From NCBI GenBank assembly GCA_934233735.1, contig CAKQGQ010000005.1, positions 1 through 64,000 on the forward strand: a stretch of 64,000 nucleotides of DNA. The letters are read 5' to 3'. The number at the start of each line of letters is the position of its first letter. The stretch's first letter is position 1. The notes under the pieces are model-generated. The model was not told the origin of the DNA and did not search any database. It saw nothing but the letters and a program-made list of their open reading frames with translations. Source of the stretch: an uncultured Clostridia bacterium (GTDB taxonomy: Bacteria > Bacillota > Clostridia > Peptostreptococcales > Anaerovoracaceae). Positions 31,608 through 41,965 of this stretch are shown one piece after another. Both the position numbers and the translations under genes were made by a program.

Positions 31608-34600
31608 TAAGAAAATGGGAAAAATCAAAGAAAGCTCTGACGCTGATTTTGGCATTTCTGATTGCCTTCACATATATGCCATTCGGCATAGGCGTGGAGA
31701 AGGCGGACGCAACAAGCGGCGTTACCGGAAGCTTTAAAGAAGGCAGAGTGCTGGAGTCTGCAGACGGCAGCACATTTAAATACACCGGAAATGATGCCGG
31801 ATGGATGCAGATCTACTTCGTTTCATATGAGGGACGAAGTGGTGGAAGCTTCAAGGTGGGTCCCGCAAAGGAAGTCAGCCCCATCCGTGCGTATCGGGTA
31901 AACGGAGATGTTGCCTACTGCCTCGAGCATGGCGTTATGGCGGACGAGACGGTAAAACTTACCGGAAAAGACAGGGATAAAGCATTCCTTGAAGAAACAT
32001 ACCGAAAATCTGACTCAGGAAATTTAGAATACATTCTCAATAACATGAGCCTCTGCCTGTTGTACGGAAGACAGAGCGGCCGTTCAATCGGAATGCTGGA
32101 AAATACGCTGGGCTTTAAAGACAGCGACTACTACAAGAAAACGGCCTCAAGTTACAACTTAGACGATTGGGAAGTTGCAACCAGGCAGTTAATTCATGAA
32201 GCGCAGCAGCGTTTTCGTGATGATAAGTTTGATAAAAAATCTTCCAACGGACTGTACTTTGAGGATTACTGGTACAAGGGCGTGAGCAATCCGGGAAACG
32301 GAAACGGCAAGAAGATTTCCCAGAGTCATTACCGTAAGCCGCTGGAAGGCACCGGAGCAGTTGACATCTACGACTATATGGCAAGGCTCATTAAAGACCA
32401 TCTGCAGCTATCCATGAAAATGGGTAGTTACGATTATAAAAAGCCAAAAGAATTAAAGCTTACACAAGGCGATGATGGCAAGTGGTACTCCAAAAAAATT
32501 CCGCTTACAAAGAAAGAAGCCATCGCTGTTAAGATGGTAAAGGATAACGGCGATGAATACAAGAATTATCACATCAAACTTACACCGGAAGGCGGGAAAT
32601 TTTACTATCAGTACATTATGGATTCCGAACCGAATTGGGATAAAACCTATACGGTGAAGAAACAAATCAGCTATTTTAAGCAGGTTCCGGATGATATGCT
32701 CATTTGGGAGTGCAAAGACGGCAAGGGCGGCCATGTGCAGGCTCTTGCGACGGGCTCGTGCGACCCGATTTCGCGTTATGTCAAGTTTACAAAGACCCCG
32801 CCGCCGGTGCCAAGTGAGCCGCCGGAGCCGGAATACTTCCCGCAAATCCAAATCAATGTGGAAAAGGAAGATTTGAACCCCGGCTGGGACGGCAATACGC
32901 ATACCGGAATGGGCGATGCCAGTCTTGCTGCAACCTATGTCCTTTTAAGAGATGGCGTTGAAGTTGACCGCATTACTTTAGATGAATATGGAAACCGTCA
33001 GACCTTATCTGATACACCGTGGCCGGACGCGCTGGCATTAACCAAAACCGGAAGCGGCTCGACTGCGGTTCACATGGTAGGAAATCCACCGTCTGACCAC
33101 TGCGGAACAGACGGACCGACAAGATATGACTGGGATGGCGAGGTAACCTACGAAGTAAAGGAAATTCGACCGGACGGCCGTTTCATTGAGCCGGACAGCG
33201 GCGAGCGCAGCATGACGGTGTCATACAATGCGTTTACGCGTGACACAAGAAGCTATGCGTGTCAGACGCCAAACTGGACGGACATTGTCTATACGGTAAA
33301 GACCACGCAGACGGACGGTATCACATTCAGCGACCAAAACGGAACGATTGATTTTGTGGAAGATCCGATTTATGCGGATGCGGATACCTTTATCAACGAC
33401 TGCTACCGCGGAAAACTGACGCTGTCAAAATCGCTTGAGAATTCCGATGTTTTCTCGGAGAGAAAATCCGGAACCGTCGGAGGCGAAAAAGATTCAACAA
33501 AATCGAGATGGAAGATGAAGTTAAACTCCGGCGGCTGGGAAAGCCACCCGTACGTACGCTTCGTGCGGGAAGCTGATTTAGCGGACGGGACATCCGTTTA
33601 CCGCGTGGTAAGGGATACTTCAGGGGAAAATAACGAAACCACCGATATGGAAATCGGAACAAACGGCGATTTATATATCTATGATATTCCGTACGGGGAA
33701 TATACGCTGACGGAAGTTTCTGCAGACGATGAATCCTTCGTGAAGGAAAGCTGTCAGGTCAACATTCAGGAACACGATAAGCCCTATACGGTGACAGATA
33801 AGAACGATGATAGATATGACTACAATGTGAGGGATAAAAAGAAAACCAACATCATTAAGGTTATCAAGACCAATGCAGAAACGGGAAAACAAGTGACTGC
33901 AGCCGGAACAAAATTCTATCTGCGCTACATGGGCGACCCGCTGCTTGCAGACCCGACAAAATCGAAGAATTACGGACGGTTATTACCGAATGCCGAGGAC
34001 ATCACCAAAAAAGGCCCGTATACCTGGGAAGCGGATGAAAACGGTGAGATTACCATTCCGTATGAACTGGAGTGGGGAATCTACCGCCTTGAAGAGTGGC
34101 TGCTTCCGGAAGGATACTTTGCCGGCGAATACGGCGGAGGGGATACTGCCAAAAACCACGACTACGGAAAAGTGGAAGAAGGACAGCAAAAAGCACTCCT
34201 TGGGCATGCGTACAGCGATTTAGTCGGTGTTTATGATGCAGACGGAAAGAAAATCACCTACAAGGGAAAAGACAGCTACAAGGTAAACGAAGTCTTTAAC
34301 TTCTATACCTTTAAGGTTGAAAAGCAGGACGACCATGCGGACGGCAATTTTGCCCATAAGGTGACGGCAGATAAAGACATCAGCAAGGCAGACGAGCAGT
34401 ACGATTCTGCAGATTATCCGTACACGAATTACTATAAAGCCGTGGCAATGCCGAACAACATGGTGAAAGGCAAGATTGAAATTGCAAAACTCGGACAAAT
34501 CCTTTCCGGCTTTAAAAAGGAAACGAAGCTCGGAAAGACCGTTTATACACCGATGTTTACCGGAACCTCAAAACTTGCAGGCGCAACCTTTGGAATCTTT

Positions 34601-37600
34601 GCGGCAGAGGATATTCTGTTAAACGACGGAAATGACGGACCGAAAATTTATGATACCCGGACAAACGAAGAGATTGTGATTCCGATGACGAAAGCAACGC
34701 ACGAAAAGAATCCGCTGGAAGTTGTGCAGGGACTTTTATCCAAATTCTTTAAAGGCTCCGCGTCCGTTTATGAAACAGGAGAACTCGAAGTAAACTCCGG
34801 CGGCAAGCTTTGGTACCTCAAAGACCGCAGCGCAAAAGAAGATGGACATTATACACGGATGTATGTTTCGCCGGAACAGAAAGATACGACCTATGCGTAT
34901 ACCTTTGAAAAAATCGAGGACGGGCTGAAAAAGGTTTATGAGGTACTGGTCAGCATGAACTATCAGGCAGGCGGCCGAAACATCACCGACATCCAGGTTA
35001 CGAAAACAACTACGGCGGCAGATGGCTATGTAATCGACATTCCGACCACACTTCCGACTGCGACTGCAGGAGAGGAAGTCCTTGACCCAATTGAAAACTA
35101 CCTCAAGAAAACGGATGAGACGGACACCAAAGAAAGAAGCAGCTTTACGGTTAGTGATAAAACCTATACCTTTGAAGCACTCGGCGAAGAAGATACCGAT
35201 AAGGACGGAAATCCGGTAGACCTGTCAGACATCGGCGTAAGCCTTTATCTTGCAAAGGACTATTTGCCATATAAACTTCGTGCAGCCGACCTTGTAAAGG
35301 AAGAGCGCGTAATTACACCGGCGCAGGATGCCGATGGAGACGGCGTGTTTGAAGTGCCGGAGGTGAAAGAAAGCAAGACGGTATATGAATGGACGCACGG
35401 CGGCGAGCTTGTGAATAAAACAGTTGGTGCTGCGGCAGTCTTAAAGACCGGAGACGAAGAATACAAGCTGGATACGATAGGATACTATGAAAACGCACAG
35501 TATCAGGAGGCGCGCGCGTTTGTCTCCTGCTCCGCTGACGGAACACCGGATGCAGGCTATACGCTTCCGGAAGGCTACAGCCTTTCCCCGTTCACCAAAG
35601 ATGCGGAAAATGACCCGCACTACATTCTTGCAAGCATGGCAGACCCGGAAAATGCAGGACAGATGCTTTATCGCGTGCTTCTTTCTGACGTCATAACATG
35701 GCAGGACTGCGATAAAGACGGAAATTTCAAGAAAAGCGTCGTGCAAAGCTATACTGCAAGATACCTTCAGGCAGCAGGCGATGCGGATGGGTTCTCCTTT
35801 AGCTGGGACGGATTTGAAATTGAATCTTCCGTAAATGCGGAAGAAGATATCGCCATAACAATCGTTACGAAGCAGGACGACAGGATCACGCCGGCCATAT
35901 CGCTTGGCGCAGGCTATACCGATGAAACAAACGGACAAAAGAGCATCTTTACCGCAAGTAAGATTTCCTCACCGATTTACTTTTTATCAAGAGATGGTAT
36001 CCGCACGGAGATGTATTATGCAGGCGGCGTAATGAAAACAACGCTTACCCTTCCGCAAAGTGCCGTGGATAAGAATTTTCAGCATGTTGTGCCAACCTTG
36101 AATTTTAAGGAAAACGGAAAGGATAACATCCTTGACTGGTATAAGGCACTTTCTCCGGATAACCCAATCGCTGAAGGAAGTCCGATTCCGGGTGTAAGCT
36201 GGAAGGCAGAGCGTATCGAATCCGGCAAGACCGGGGAGGCGGAAAGCTACCGGATTGAGATTTTATCCAATCAAACAAAAGATAATCCGATGGAAATCAC
36301 ATTCGCTGACGGGTACACGATGAGCCTGTATGCGGAAACGGCAGAATCCGGAAATGGCGTGGGAATTATTGAACTTGATGGAATCTATAAGACAAACCGT
36401 GCGCCAAAATCAACACTTGTCGATACCATTACCACGGATGCGGACGGAAAAGCGGTATCAAAGCTCCTTCCGCTCGGAAAATATATCGTGATGGAGCTTG
36501 ACACAGGTGCAGGCTATACCACAAGCACGAAATCCTACGAAGTCGAGCTGAAATATGAGAACCAATTTGTTCCGCTGGTGTGGGAGAAACTGGAGCTTTT
36601 AAACGAAAAGACTTCGGTGGAAATCGATTTGGAAAAGGGATTTGAAACCGCATATCAGTCGAAAACCTATACAAAAGGCGGCGGTGCAGTCTTCGGACTT
36701 TACGCAGGAGAGGAATTTACCGCAGCCGAAACAAAGGAAGGATACATCAGAACCGTCAAAGCAGGAACACTGCTTGACATTCTGACGCCGGACGAAAACG
36801 GAAAGGCGCTTTCCGGCATGAAACTTCCTGACGGCATTTACTATGTCAAGGAAATCAGCACAAGAAGTGACTACAAAGTAAACGAAATGCCATTTTACTT
36901 CGTAGCCGGAGAAGAAAAGGAAGATGTATCGCTTCCATGCAAATTTGAATACACCGATGACGGCATCAGCGGGGAAATCGTGCAGGAGAGCTTCGGCATC
37001 GCAAATGTTTATCTTCGCGTGCAGAAACGCTATCCGATGCCAAGCTTAACCATTAACGGAAACGAATATGCTCTCTCTGAAAGCATGGCAGAAGGCGGTG
37101 TGAAAATAGAAGCAAAGAAAGACTATACGGATATCATACTGACTGCTGAAAACGGAAAGGAACGAAAAGTTACGCTTCCAAACGGAAAGAGCCTTGCCGT
37201 AAATGTAAACGCAAACACCTATACTTACAAGCTTTCAGGTGGAGCTCTGCTTAACGGTAATTTTACGGTGGATGAAATTACAGGAACCTATCTTCCGAAA
37301 GCCGTTTACACAGGTTATACCGCAATCTATGAAAGCCCGGAATTTCTTCCGGCAGAAGGCGAAAACTTAACCGTTAAAACCGATGCTGTCAATCTAAAAA
37401 CGCCGAAAGAAGCAAATACCATCAAGGCAGAAATCACGCACAGCCCTAAGACCTATACCGTATCGGAAGAAAAATGGGTGGATGAAAACGACCACAGCCT
37501 TGGAATGACAACCGTAACTGTAACAAAAGGAAAAGTGGAAAACGGAAAGCAGCTTTATACGCATACTGCAAACCTCACCTACACAGATGATGCAGGAAAC

Positions 37601-38938
37601 ACACAGATTCCGGCTGTGATTACCCGTATCCGCAAGAACCAAACGACCGAAGAGACGGTAGCAGAGCCGGCAGCACCGATTCTCATGCAGGAAGGAGATA
37701 GGATAAGATTTCAGTCCGGAGAAAAATCCGTGGCAGTATCATTAAGCATCGCCGGCATCCTGAAGCTTCAGGAAAGCGGAACGCTTCATGCTGCCTTAGA
37801 GGAAAACGAAAAGCCGAAAGCGACCTATAACGGACAGGAAGATACGAATGTGAAGTTTGTAAAATCTGTTACACTTGCAAGGCAAGACCATAAGGCAAAG
37901 ACCATTCAGATTAAGCTGAACACAAAAGATAATCTGAATGCAGAGCTGATTGAAAATGAAAAGCTTCCGCCAACGACACAACCGACGCCGCCAAATTCTA
38001 CAAACCCGGCAATCCGCACCATCGCAAAGGACAGCAGGACAAACGACCACATCGCCCTTGCAGGAAAGGATATAACCATTATTGATACGGTTTACTTCTA
38101 TAACCTGACCATTGGGCAGGAATACAAACTTGTCGGAAAACTGATGGATAAAGAAACAGGTAAGCCGATTCTGATCGACGGCAAGGAAGTAACCGCTGAG
38201 GAGACCTTCAAGCCGTCCGTTTCCACCGGAACGCAGGATGTTTCATTTACTTTTGATGCACGAACTTTAGCAGGAAAAGATGTGGTAGTCTTTGAAACCC
38301 TGTTTAAGATTGCAGCTGATAAAGACGGTAAAGTAACCGAAGAAAAAGTTACAAGCCACGAGGACATCAACGATGACGGACAGACAATTACATTCCCTGA
38401 AATCCACACAACTGCAAGCGGTGAAAATGGCGAAAAAACCATCGAAGCAAAAGGAATCGCAACCATCATCGACACGGTAAGATATGAGAATCTAATCGCC
38501 GGAAAGACCTATATGATGAAGGGCTACTTGGTAGACAAAAAGACCGGAAAGGCAATCTATGAAAACGGTAAGAAAGTCACTTCCGAGGTAACTTTCGTTG
38601 CAGAAGATACTTCCGGCACGGTAGAAATGGTATTTACCGTGAATGCAAAAGCATTATCAGGAAAGAAAATCGTTGTCTTTGAAGACTGTTACTTTGACGA
38701 TGTAAAAGTCGGAACCCACACCGACATCAACGACGAAGGACAGACCGTAAAATTCAAAGCAAAAGACGGCCGCATCGAGTTTGACACCGAGCGTGACGAG
38801 GACGACGACGGCGATGTGGATATTGTTCCAAATGTTCCAAAGACCGGAGACCGTATGCAGCTTCAGCTGATGCTGCTTCTGATGCTTGCATCCCTTTTCG
38901 GAATGTTAGCATCCATCAGGATTCGGAGAAAAGAATAG
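31604..38938 (+). CDS. Giant sortase-anchored adhesin with thioester and VaFE domains
   Basis: A 2444-residue cell-wall protein. The signal peptide is about residues 1-36 (LTLILAFLIAFTYMPFG, cut after ADA). A thioester domain follows: Cys106 in VAYCLEHG and Gln195 in ATRQLIHE fit the Cys-Gln pair that forms covalent bonds to host surfaces. Many CnaB-like modules come next (YTLTEVSADDES, YYVKEIS), with isopeptide-type Lys/Glu motifs. The C-terminus has two VaFE-type repeats (DTVYFYNLTIGQEYKLVGKL, KDVVVFE; DTVRYENL, KKIVVFE) and a sorting signal VPKTGD, a membrane helix and RIRRKE. Start: ATG 31604, coupled to the upstream short ORF. No sortase gene is seen in the window, so a host sortase probably anchors it. 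A role in attachment or mating contact is likely. Confidence 0.87.
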   Translation: MIRKWEKSKKALTLILAFLIAFTYMPFGIGVEKADATSGVTGSFKEGRVLESADGSTFKYTGNDAGWMQIYFVSYEGRSGGSFKVGPAKEVSPIRAYRVNGDVAYCLEHGVMADETVKLTGKDRDKAFLEETYRKSDSGNLEYILNNMSLCLLYGRQSGRSIGMLENTLGFKDSDYYKKTASSYNLDDWEVATRQLIHEAQQRFRDDKFDKKSSNGLYFEDYWYKGVSNPGNGNGKKISQSHYRKPLEGTGAVDIYDYMARLIKDHLQLSMKMGSYDYKKPKELKLTQGDDGKWYSKKIPLTKKEAIAVKMVKDNGDEYKNYHIKLTPEGGKFYYQYIMDSEPNWDKTYTVKKQISYFKQVPDDMLIWECKDGKGGHVQALATGSCDPISRYVKFTKTPPPVPSEPPEPEYFPQIQINVEKEDLNPGWDGNTHTGMGDASLAATYVLLRDGVEVDRITLDEYGNRQTLSDTPWPDALALTKTGSGSTAVHMVGNPPSDHCGTDGPTRYDWDGEVTYEVKEIRPDGRFIEPDSGERSMTVSYNAFTRDTRSYACQTPNWTDIVYTVKTTQTDGITFSDQNGTIDFVEDPIYADADTFINDCYRGKLTLSKSLENSDVFSERKSGTVGGEKDSTKSRWKMKLNSGGWESHPYVRFVREADLADGTSVYRVVRDTSGENNETTDMEIGTNGDLYIYDIPYGEYTLTEVSADDESFVKESCQVNIQEHDKPYTVTDKNDDRYDYNVRDKKKTNIIKVIKTNAETGKQVTAAGTKFYLRYMGDPLLADPTKSKNYGRLLPNAEDITKKGPYTWEADENGEITIPYELEWGIYRLEEWLLPEGYFAGEYGGGDTAKNHDYGKVEEGQQKALLGHAYSDLVGVYDADGKKITYKGKDSYKVNEVFNFYTFKVEKQDDHADGNFAHKVTADKDISKADEQYDSADYPYTNYYKAVAMPNNMVKGKIEIAKLGQILSGFKKETKLGKTVYTPMFTGTSKLAGATFGIFAAEDILLNDGNDGPKIYDTRTNEEIVIPMTKATHEKNPLEVVQGLLSKFFKGSASVYETGELEVNSGGKLWYLKDRSAKEDGHYTRMYVSPEQKDTTYAYTFEKIEDGLKKVYEVLVSMNYQAGGRNITDIQVTKTTTAADGYVIDIPTTLPTATAGEEVLDPIENYLKKTDETDTKERSSFTVSDKTYTFEALGEEDTDKDGNPVDLSDIGVSLYLAKDYLPYKLRAADLVKEERVITPAQDADGDGVFEVPEVKESKTVYEWTHGGELVNKTVGAAAVLKTGDEEYKLDTIGYYENAQYQEARAFVSCSADGTPDAGYTLPEGYSLSPFTKDAENDPHYILASMADPENAGQMLYRVLLSDVITWQDCDKDGNFKKSVVQSYTARYLQAAGDADGFSFSWDGFEIESSVNAEEDIAITIVTKQDDRITPAISLGAGYTDETNGQKSIFTASKISSPIYFLSRDGIRTEMYYAGGVMKTTLTLPQSAVDKNFQHVVPTLNFKENGKDNILDWYKALSPDNPIAEGSPIPGVSWKAERIESGKTGEAESYRIEILSNQTKDNPMEITFADGYTMSLYAETAESGNGVGIIELDGIYKTNRAPKSTLVDTITTDADGKAVSKLLPLGKYIVMELDTGAGYTTSTKSYEVELKYENQFVPLVWEKLELLNEKTSVEIDLEKGFETAYQSKTYTKGGGAVFGLYAGEEFTAAETKEGYIRTVKAGTLLDILTPDENGKALSGMKLPDGIYYVKEISTRSDYKVNEMPFYFVAGEEKEDVSLPCKFEYTDDGISGEIVQESFGIANVYLRVQKRYPMPSLTINGNEYALSESMAEGGVKIEAKKDYTDIILTAENGKERKVTLPNGKSLAVNVNANTYTYKLSGGALLNGNFTVDEITGTYLPKAVYTGYTAIYESPEFLPAEGENLTVKTDAVNLKTPKEANTIKAEITHSPKTYTVSEEKWVDENDHSLGMTTVTVTKGKVENGKQLYTHTANLTYTDDAGNTQIPAVITRIRKNQTTEETVAEPAAPILMQEGDRIRFQSGEKSVAVSLSIAGILKLQESGTLHAALEENEKPKATYNGQEDTNVKFVKSVTLARQDHKAKTIQIKLNTKDNLNAELIENEKLPPTTQPTPPNSTNPAIRTIAKDSRTNDHIALAGKDITIIDTVYFYNLTIGQEYKLVGKLMDKETGKPILIDGKEVTAEETFKPSVSTGTQDVSFTFDARTLAGKDVVVFETLFKIAADKDGKVTEEKVTSHEDINDDGQTITFPEIHTTASGENGEKTIEAKGIATIIDTVRYENLIAGKTYMMKGYLVDKKTGKAIYENGKKVTSEVTFVAEDTSGTVEMVFTVNAKALSGKKIVVFEDCYFDDVKVGTHTDINDEGQTVKFKAKDGRIEFDTERDEDDDGDVDIVPNVPKTGDRMQLQLMLLLMLASLFGMLASIRIRRKE

Positions 38939-38983
38939 CTTTCCTTTCTTTCTGCGATATTATTTCGTAGATTTTTCTTATAT

Positions 38984-39007
38984 GCTGCAGGGGATTTCCC
39001 CTGCAGC
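38984..39007 (+). promoter_or_regulatory. Strong hairpin between adhesin and next gene
   Basis: Perfect 10-bp arms GCTGCAGGGG (38984-38993) and CCCCTGCAGC (38998-39007) with a four-base loop. The tail ACAAATTTTAGGG is only weakly T-rich, so it is a partial terminator or an mRNA-processing/stability element. It ends 22 bases before the next start codon. Confidence 0.6.
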
Positions 39008-39029
39008 ACAAATTTTAGGGAGACAAAAC

Positions 39030-39221
39030 ATGACAACCAGGAATAAAAACAACGCAGAGGCTTTTGCGTTTGCCATGCAGGATCGATGCGGGAAATTCAG
39101 CATTGCGCTGAGCGATGTGATTTCTTGCATACTGATAGCGGAAGAAAAAGGATATTTGCCCGAACTTCCTTCGGAAATAAAGGAGCAGCTGATTGGCATG
39201 GCGAAGCGAGAGGAGATATGA
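39030..39221 (+). CDS. Small ICE hypothetical protein
   Basis: A 63-residue protein starting at ATG 39030 with AGGGAGAC upstream. It is helical (FAFAMQDRCGKFSIALSDVISCILIAEE), with Pro-rich LPELPSEIKEQ near the end. It resembles the C-terminal half of the next small protein in layout (KGYLPELPSE against KELIPTLPFE), so the two may be paralogous. No function can be assigned. Confidence 0.6.
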   Translation: MTTRNKNNAEAFAFAMQDRCGKFSIALSDVISCILIAEEKGYLPELPSEIKEQLIGMAKREEI

Positions 39222-39475
39222 CAATGAACAGAAAAGATGCGACTGCCTTAAAAGCACTTGAAAACAGAATGAAATTAGTTGATAATGATATTATCGACCA
39301 TAGCGACTGTGAAGAGTGCTTAGAGGAATATCTTTTTCGCTTTTCGGATGGAAACAGCGATAGGTATATTGGACTCAAAACAATCCTTCAGTGTTTTGAG
39401 ATAGCAGGAGAAAAGGAGCTTATTCCAACACTTCCTTTCGAATGGTGGATTCCAGTTAAAACAAGGTATGATTAA
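39218..39475 (+). CDS. Small ICE hypothetical protein
   Basis: An 85-residue acidic protein whose start ATG 39218 overlaps the previous stop (ATGA); ATG 39224 is an alternative start. Sequence features are HSDCEECLEEYLFRFSDGN and TILQCFEIAGEKELIPTLPFEWW. No family is recognised. It is translationally coupled to its neighbour and lies 11 bases before the following gene. Confidence 0.55.
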   Translation: MTMNRKDATALKALENRMKLVDNDIIDHSDCEECLEEYLFRFSDGNSDRYIGLKTILQCFEIAGEKELIPTLPFEWWIPVKTRYD

Positions 39476-39486
39476 GGAGAAGGACT

Positions 39487-40371
39487 GTGGATGTTTTTAA
39501 AACAAAACCGGGAATAATTGAAAGTATTCCTATATCGGAAGAAAGTTTTACACGCGCAACGCGAAAAAAGAAGCCGTATTATTCGCAAAGTCAGCATGGC
39601 AAAGATGCAAAATGCTTTGCTGTCTGTCCTCTATGCGATAATCCCATTCAAATTATTGGATTATACAAAGCGCATGACGAAGGTAGAAAGCCTTACGGCA
39701 GACATTATCCAAAGGATATTATGGGTCTTGCATTTTACGATGAGGAAGCATACTATGGATGCTATTATGCAAGCCCTGAGCGAAAGAAAAATGTTGTAAA
39801 AAGAAAACCGGAACATGCGACCAGTTTGGCTTTGTACAACCTTATGCGCGAGCAATTTGACCGAATGATTTATGTACTAGAAATATCCACAGAAATAAAA
39901 ATCAGTTATGCTTTTGCGGAAGAAATTCTGACGCAATATCTTTCCAATGAAGGATGGCTATACTATGAAACAACCTATGCGAATCTTCCGTGGATGCTGA
40001 TTTATGCAATGCAGGCAAAACCGTTAATCAACCGCTGGATATTAAAAGGGGGTATGTTATATCAATTTTTGCAGAAAAATTGCAAAACTGTTGTGCTAAC
40101 GGATATTCCGAACGGCAAATTTGCAAAAGTGGAAGCAAAAAACGGATTTGTTGATTTGAGCTTTTACTTATGCAATCATAAAATCGCAAAAGAAGGGGAA
40201 TCCATAAAGGAAACCTATAAGCTTGTAATTGTAGAGAATGATACTATCATCTATGAGCGCATTCTATGTGTAGAGCAAGATTTCCTAAAAAAGATGATTT
40301 CCCTTCCGATGCAAAGGAGTAAGCGTAACCCCAAATTGCAAGCGATTGCGGAAAAACTGATGAAAAAATAA
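39487..40371 (+). CDS. Hypothetical protein with CPLC knuckle
   Basis: A 294-residue protein starting at GTG 39487 with AAGGAGAAGG upstream. A CPLC motif (FAVCPLCDNPIQIIGLY) near residue 48 could be half of a zinc ribbon. Later parts are aromatic-rich (GCYYASPERKKNV, MLIYAMQAKPLINRWIL) and end in a basic tail (KRNPKLQAIAEKLMKK). I know no family with a defined role. A terminator-like hairpin follows. Confidence 0.6.
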   Translation: MDVFKTKPGIIESIPISEESFTRATRKKKPYYSQSQHGKDAKCFAVCPLCDNPIQIIGLYKAHDEGRKPYGRHYPKDIMGLAFYDEEAYYGCYYASPERKKNVVKRKPEHATSLALYNLMREQFDRMIYVLEISTEIKISYAFAEEILTQYLSNEGWLYYETTYANLPWMLIYAMQAKPLINRWILKGGMLYQFLQKNCKTVVLTDIPNGKFAKVEAKNGFVDLSFYLCNHKIAKEGESIKETYKLVIVENDTIIYERILCVEQDFLKKMISLPMQRSKRNPKLQAIAEKLMKK

Positions 40372-40387
40372 TAAATCTTCATATTTT

Positions 40388-40415
40388 AAAGCGAGGCATC
40401 AAAGCCCCGCTTTTT
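40388..40415 (+). terminator. Intrinsic terminator or attenuator
   Basis: AAAGCGAGGC (40388-40397) pairs with GCCCCGCTTT (40404-40413) with one mismatch and continues into a T-run to 40415. It lies 22 bases before the next start codon, so it may limit read-through into the following genes. Confidence 0.75.
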
Positions 40416-40436
40416 GATTGTCCGAAAGGAGGAAAC

Positions 40437-40919
40437 ATGAAGCATTCATTTCGATATTTTGATACCGAATATACTTTCGACGAATGGGTACGAAAGGAAG
40501 TCCTTAAAAACAAAGGGACAGATAATATTGTACTTACGAAAGACCTTGAAAAAATTTGTGATGAACGAAATATCAACTATAAAAACAGAGCATCGAAAGC
40601 TGAATTGTTTGATTTGTTGATGGACAACGGATTCTCCGGCGAACAATTTACAGAAAGATTTCCTATCGGTGTCAACAGCCGGGCGTTTCAGGATACTTTT
40701 GGCATCACAAATGACGATGTGAAAAGGCTCCAAAAACACGGCGCTTTAACCGTTGTCGGTAAAGAGCGATACCGGGCATTTGGCAAAGATTGCTATGCAC
40801 CGCTTTATGACCTAAAGCAGATTTGTGAGCTGACGCCGGATGATATGCAGAAGCTCTTGGAGACATATCCCAAGAGAAAAAGAATCCAGCGAAAAAAAGA
40901 AAACGAAATAGAACTATAG
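40437..40919 (+). CDS. ICE hypothetical protein, possible DNA-binding
   Basis: A 160-residue basic protein with GGAGG before the ATG. KAELFDLLMDNGFSGEQF and ITNDDVKRLQKHGALTVVGKERYR look like two small helical modules, the second reminiscent of a winged helix or Rho-N/SAP-type fold. The tail is strongly basic (PKRKRIQRKKEN). It begins the run of genes leading into the transfer module. A nucleic-acid-binding role is plausible and unproven. Confidence 0.5.
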   Translation: MKHSFRYFDTEYTFDEWVRKEVLKNKGTDNIVLTKDLEKICDERNINYKNRASKAELFDLLMDNGFSGEQFTERFPIGVNSRAFQDTFGITNDDVKRLQKHGALTVVGKERYRAFGKDCYAPLYDLKQICELTPDDMQKLLETYPKRKRIQRKKENEIEL

Positions 40920-40928
40920 GAGGCACAT

Positions 40929-41933
40929 ATGAGGAAACGAATATTAGCAGCGGTGCTTGCGATGTTTGTACTAACCACATCGTCTGCATTTGCTGCTGAA
41001 AAAGAAATTACAAAAGAATACACCTTCGTGACTGACAAAGATGCAGAATTAGAATTTGCGGATGTCGGCAAGGGTGATTTATCAGAGATTCCGCTGGAAA
41101 TTGAAATAGAGGGCAAAACCTACAATGCAGTTTCAGCGGATTTTTCTTTAGCGAAAAAACCGACTGAAGTAAAAAAAACATATGAGGATTTAGATAAAAA
41201 AGAAGTGCCGGAAACCATCGAAAAAGATGGCGAGGAGCTGAAGATCATTGACACAAAATGGACAGAGACCAAGCGTACAGCTGCGACCGGAACCAAACGA
41301 TATTACGGTTACAATACGCAGCCGGAGGCTCCGGCAACAAAAGAAATTACCGCAACCTTGCCAAATGGCAAAACGATTACCGTTACCGGAAACTTCATTG
41401 ACATCAAGAGAGTAAAAGGAGATTTCACAAAGCCTTTTTCGGTAACAGCAAAGTTCATCGGTGGGGAGGATGTTGAAAACTATATCTTGCCGGATGGAAG
41501 TAAAATACCGAATGACGAATCTATCCCGGTATTCAAGGGATACGAGGATATCATACTGAAGAATCTCGGCTACAGCACGAAAAATTACCGCATCACGGGT
41601 GGAAAATGGATTACGGACTATTACGACGAAAACGGCGAAACCTGCCGGAAAGCGCAATTCACGGGGACGCAGCGCGGTACCGATTGGGTGGCAACTTATC
41701 GGGAAACGCTGACGGAAAACAGTGTGCAGTATGCGACCTACACCGCAGACTGTACCTACCGTTCGGATGATATGATGGTGAAAGCAACAGTGGCTTACGA
41801 GAAAGAAAGCGGAATCAATAAAACAATTCTGATGATCGCCGGAATTTTGCTGGCACTTATGGTGATAGCCGGAGTCATATCAGGAATTTTAATGACAGCA
41901 AAGAAAAGAAAAAAAGAAGAAACAGAAAATTAA
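40929..41933 (+). CDS. Membrane-anchored extracellular ICE protein
   Basis: A 334-residue protein with a signal peptide (MRKRILAAVLAMFVLTTSSAFA), an extracellular beta-rich part of about 260 residues and one C-terminal membrane helix (TILMIAGILLALMVIAGVIS) followed by a basic cytoplasmic tail. The extracellular part may hold two similar modules (KTYNAVSADFSL and KTITVTGNFIDIKRV). It directly precedes a VirB2-like subunit, so it probably forms part of the envelope-spanning transfer apparatus. No named family is recognised. Confidence 0.65.
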   Translation: MRKRILAAVLAMFVLTTSSAFAAEKEITKEYTFVTDKDAELEFADVGKGDLSEIPLEIEIEGKTYNAVSADFSLAKKPTEVKKTYEDLDKKEVPETIEKDGEELKIIDTKWTETKRTAATGTKRYYGYNTQPEAPATKEITATLPNGKTITVTGNFIDIKRVKGDFTKPFSVTAKFIGGEDVENYILPDGSKIPNDESIPVFKGYEDIILKNLGYSTKNYRITGGKWITDYYDENGETCRKAQFTGTQRGTDWVATYRETLTENSVQYATYTADCTYRSDDMMVKATVAYEKESGINKTILMIAGILLALMVIAGVISGILMTAKKRKKEETEN

Positions 41934-41965
41934 AGAGCCGCGAAACGGCAGAAAGGAAAAAAATT

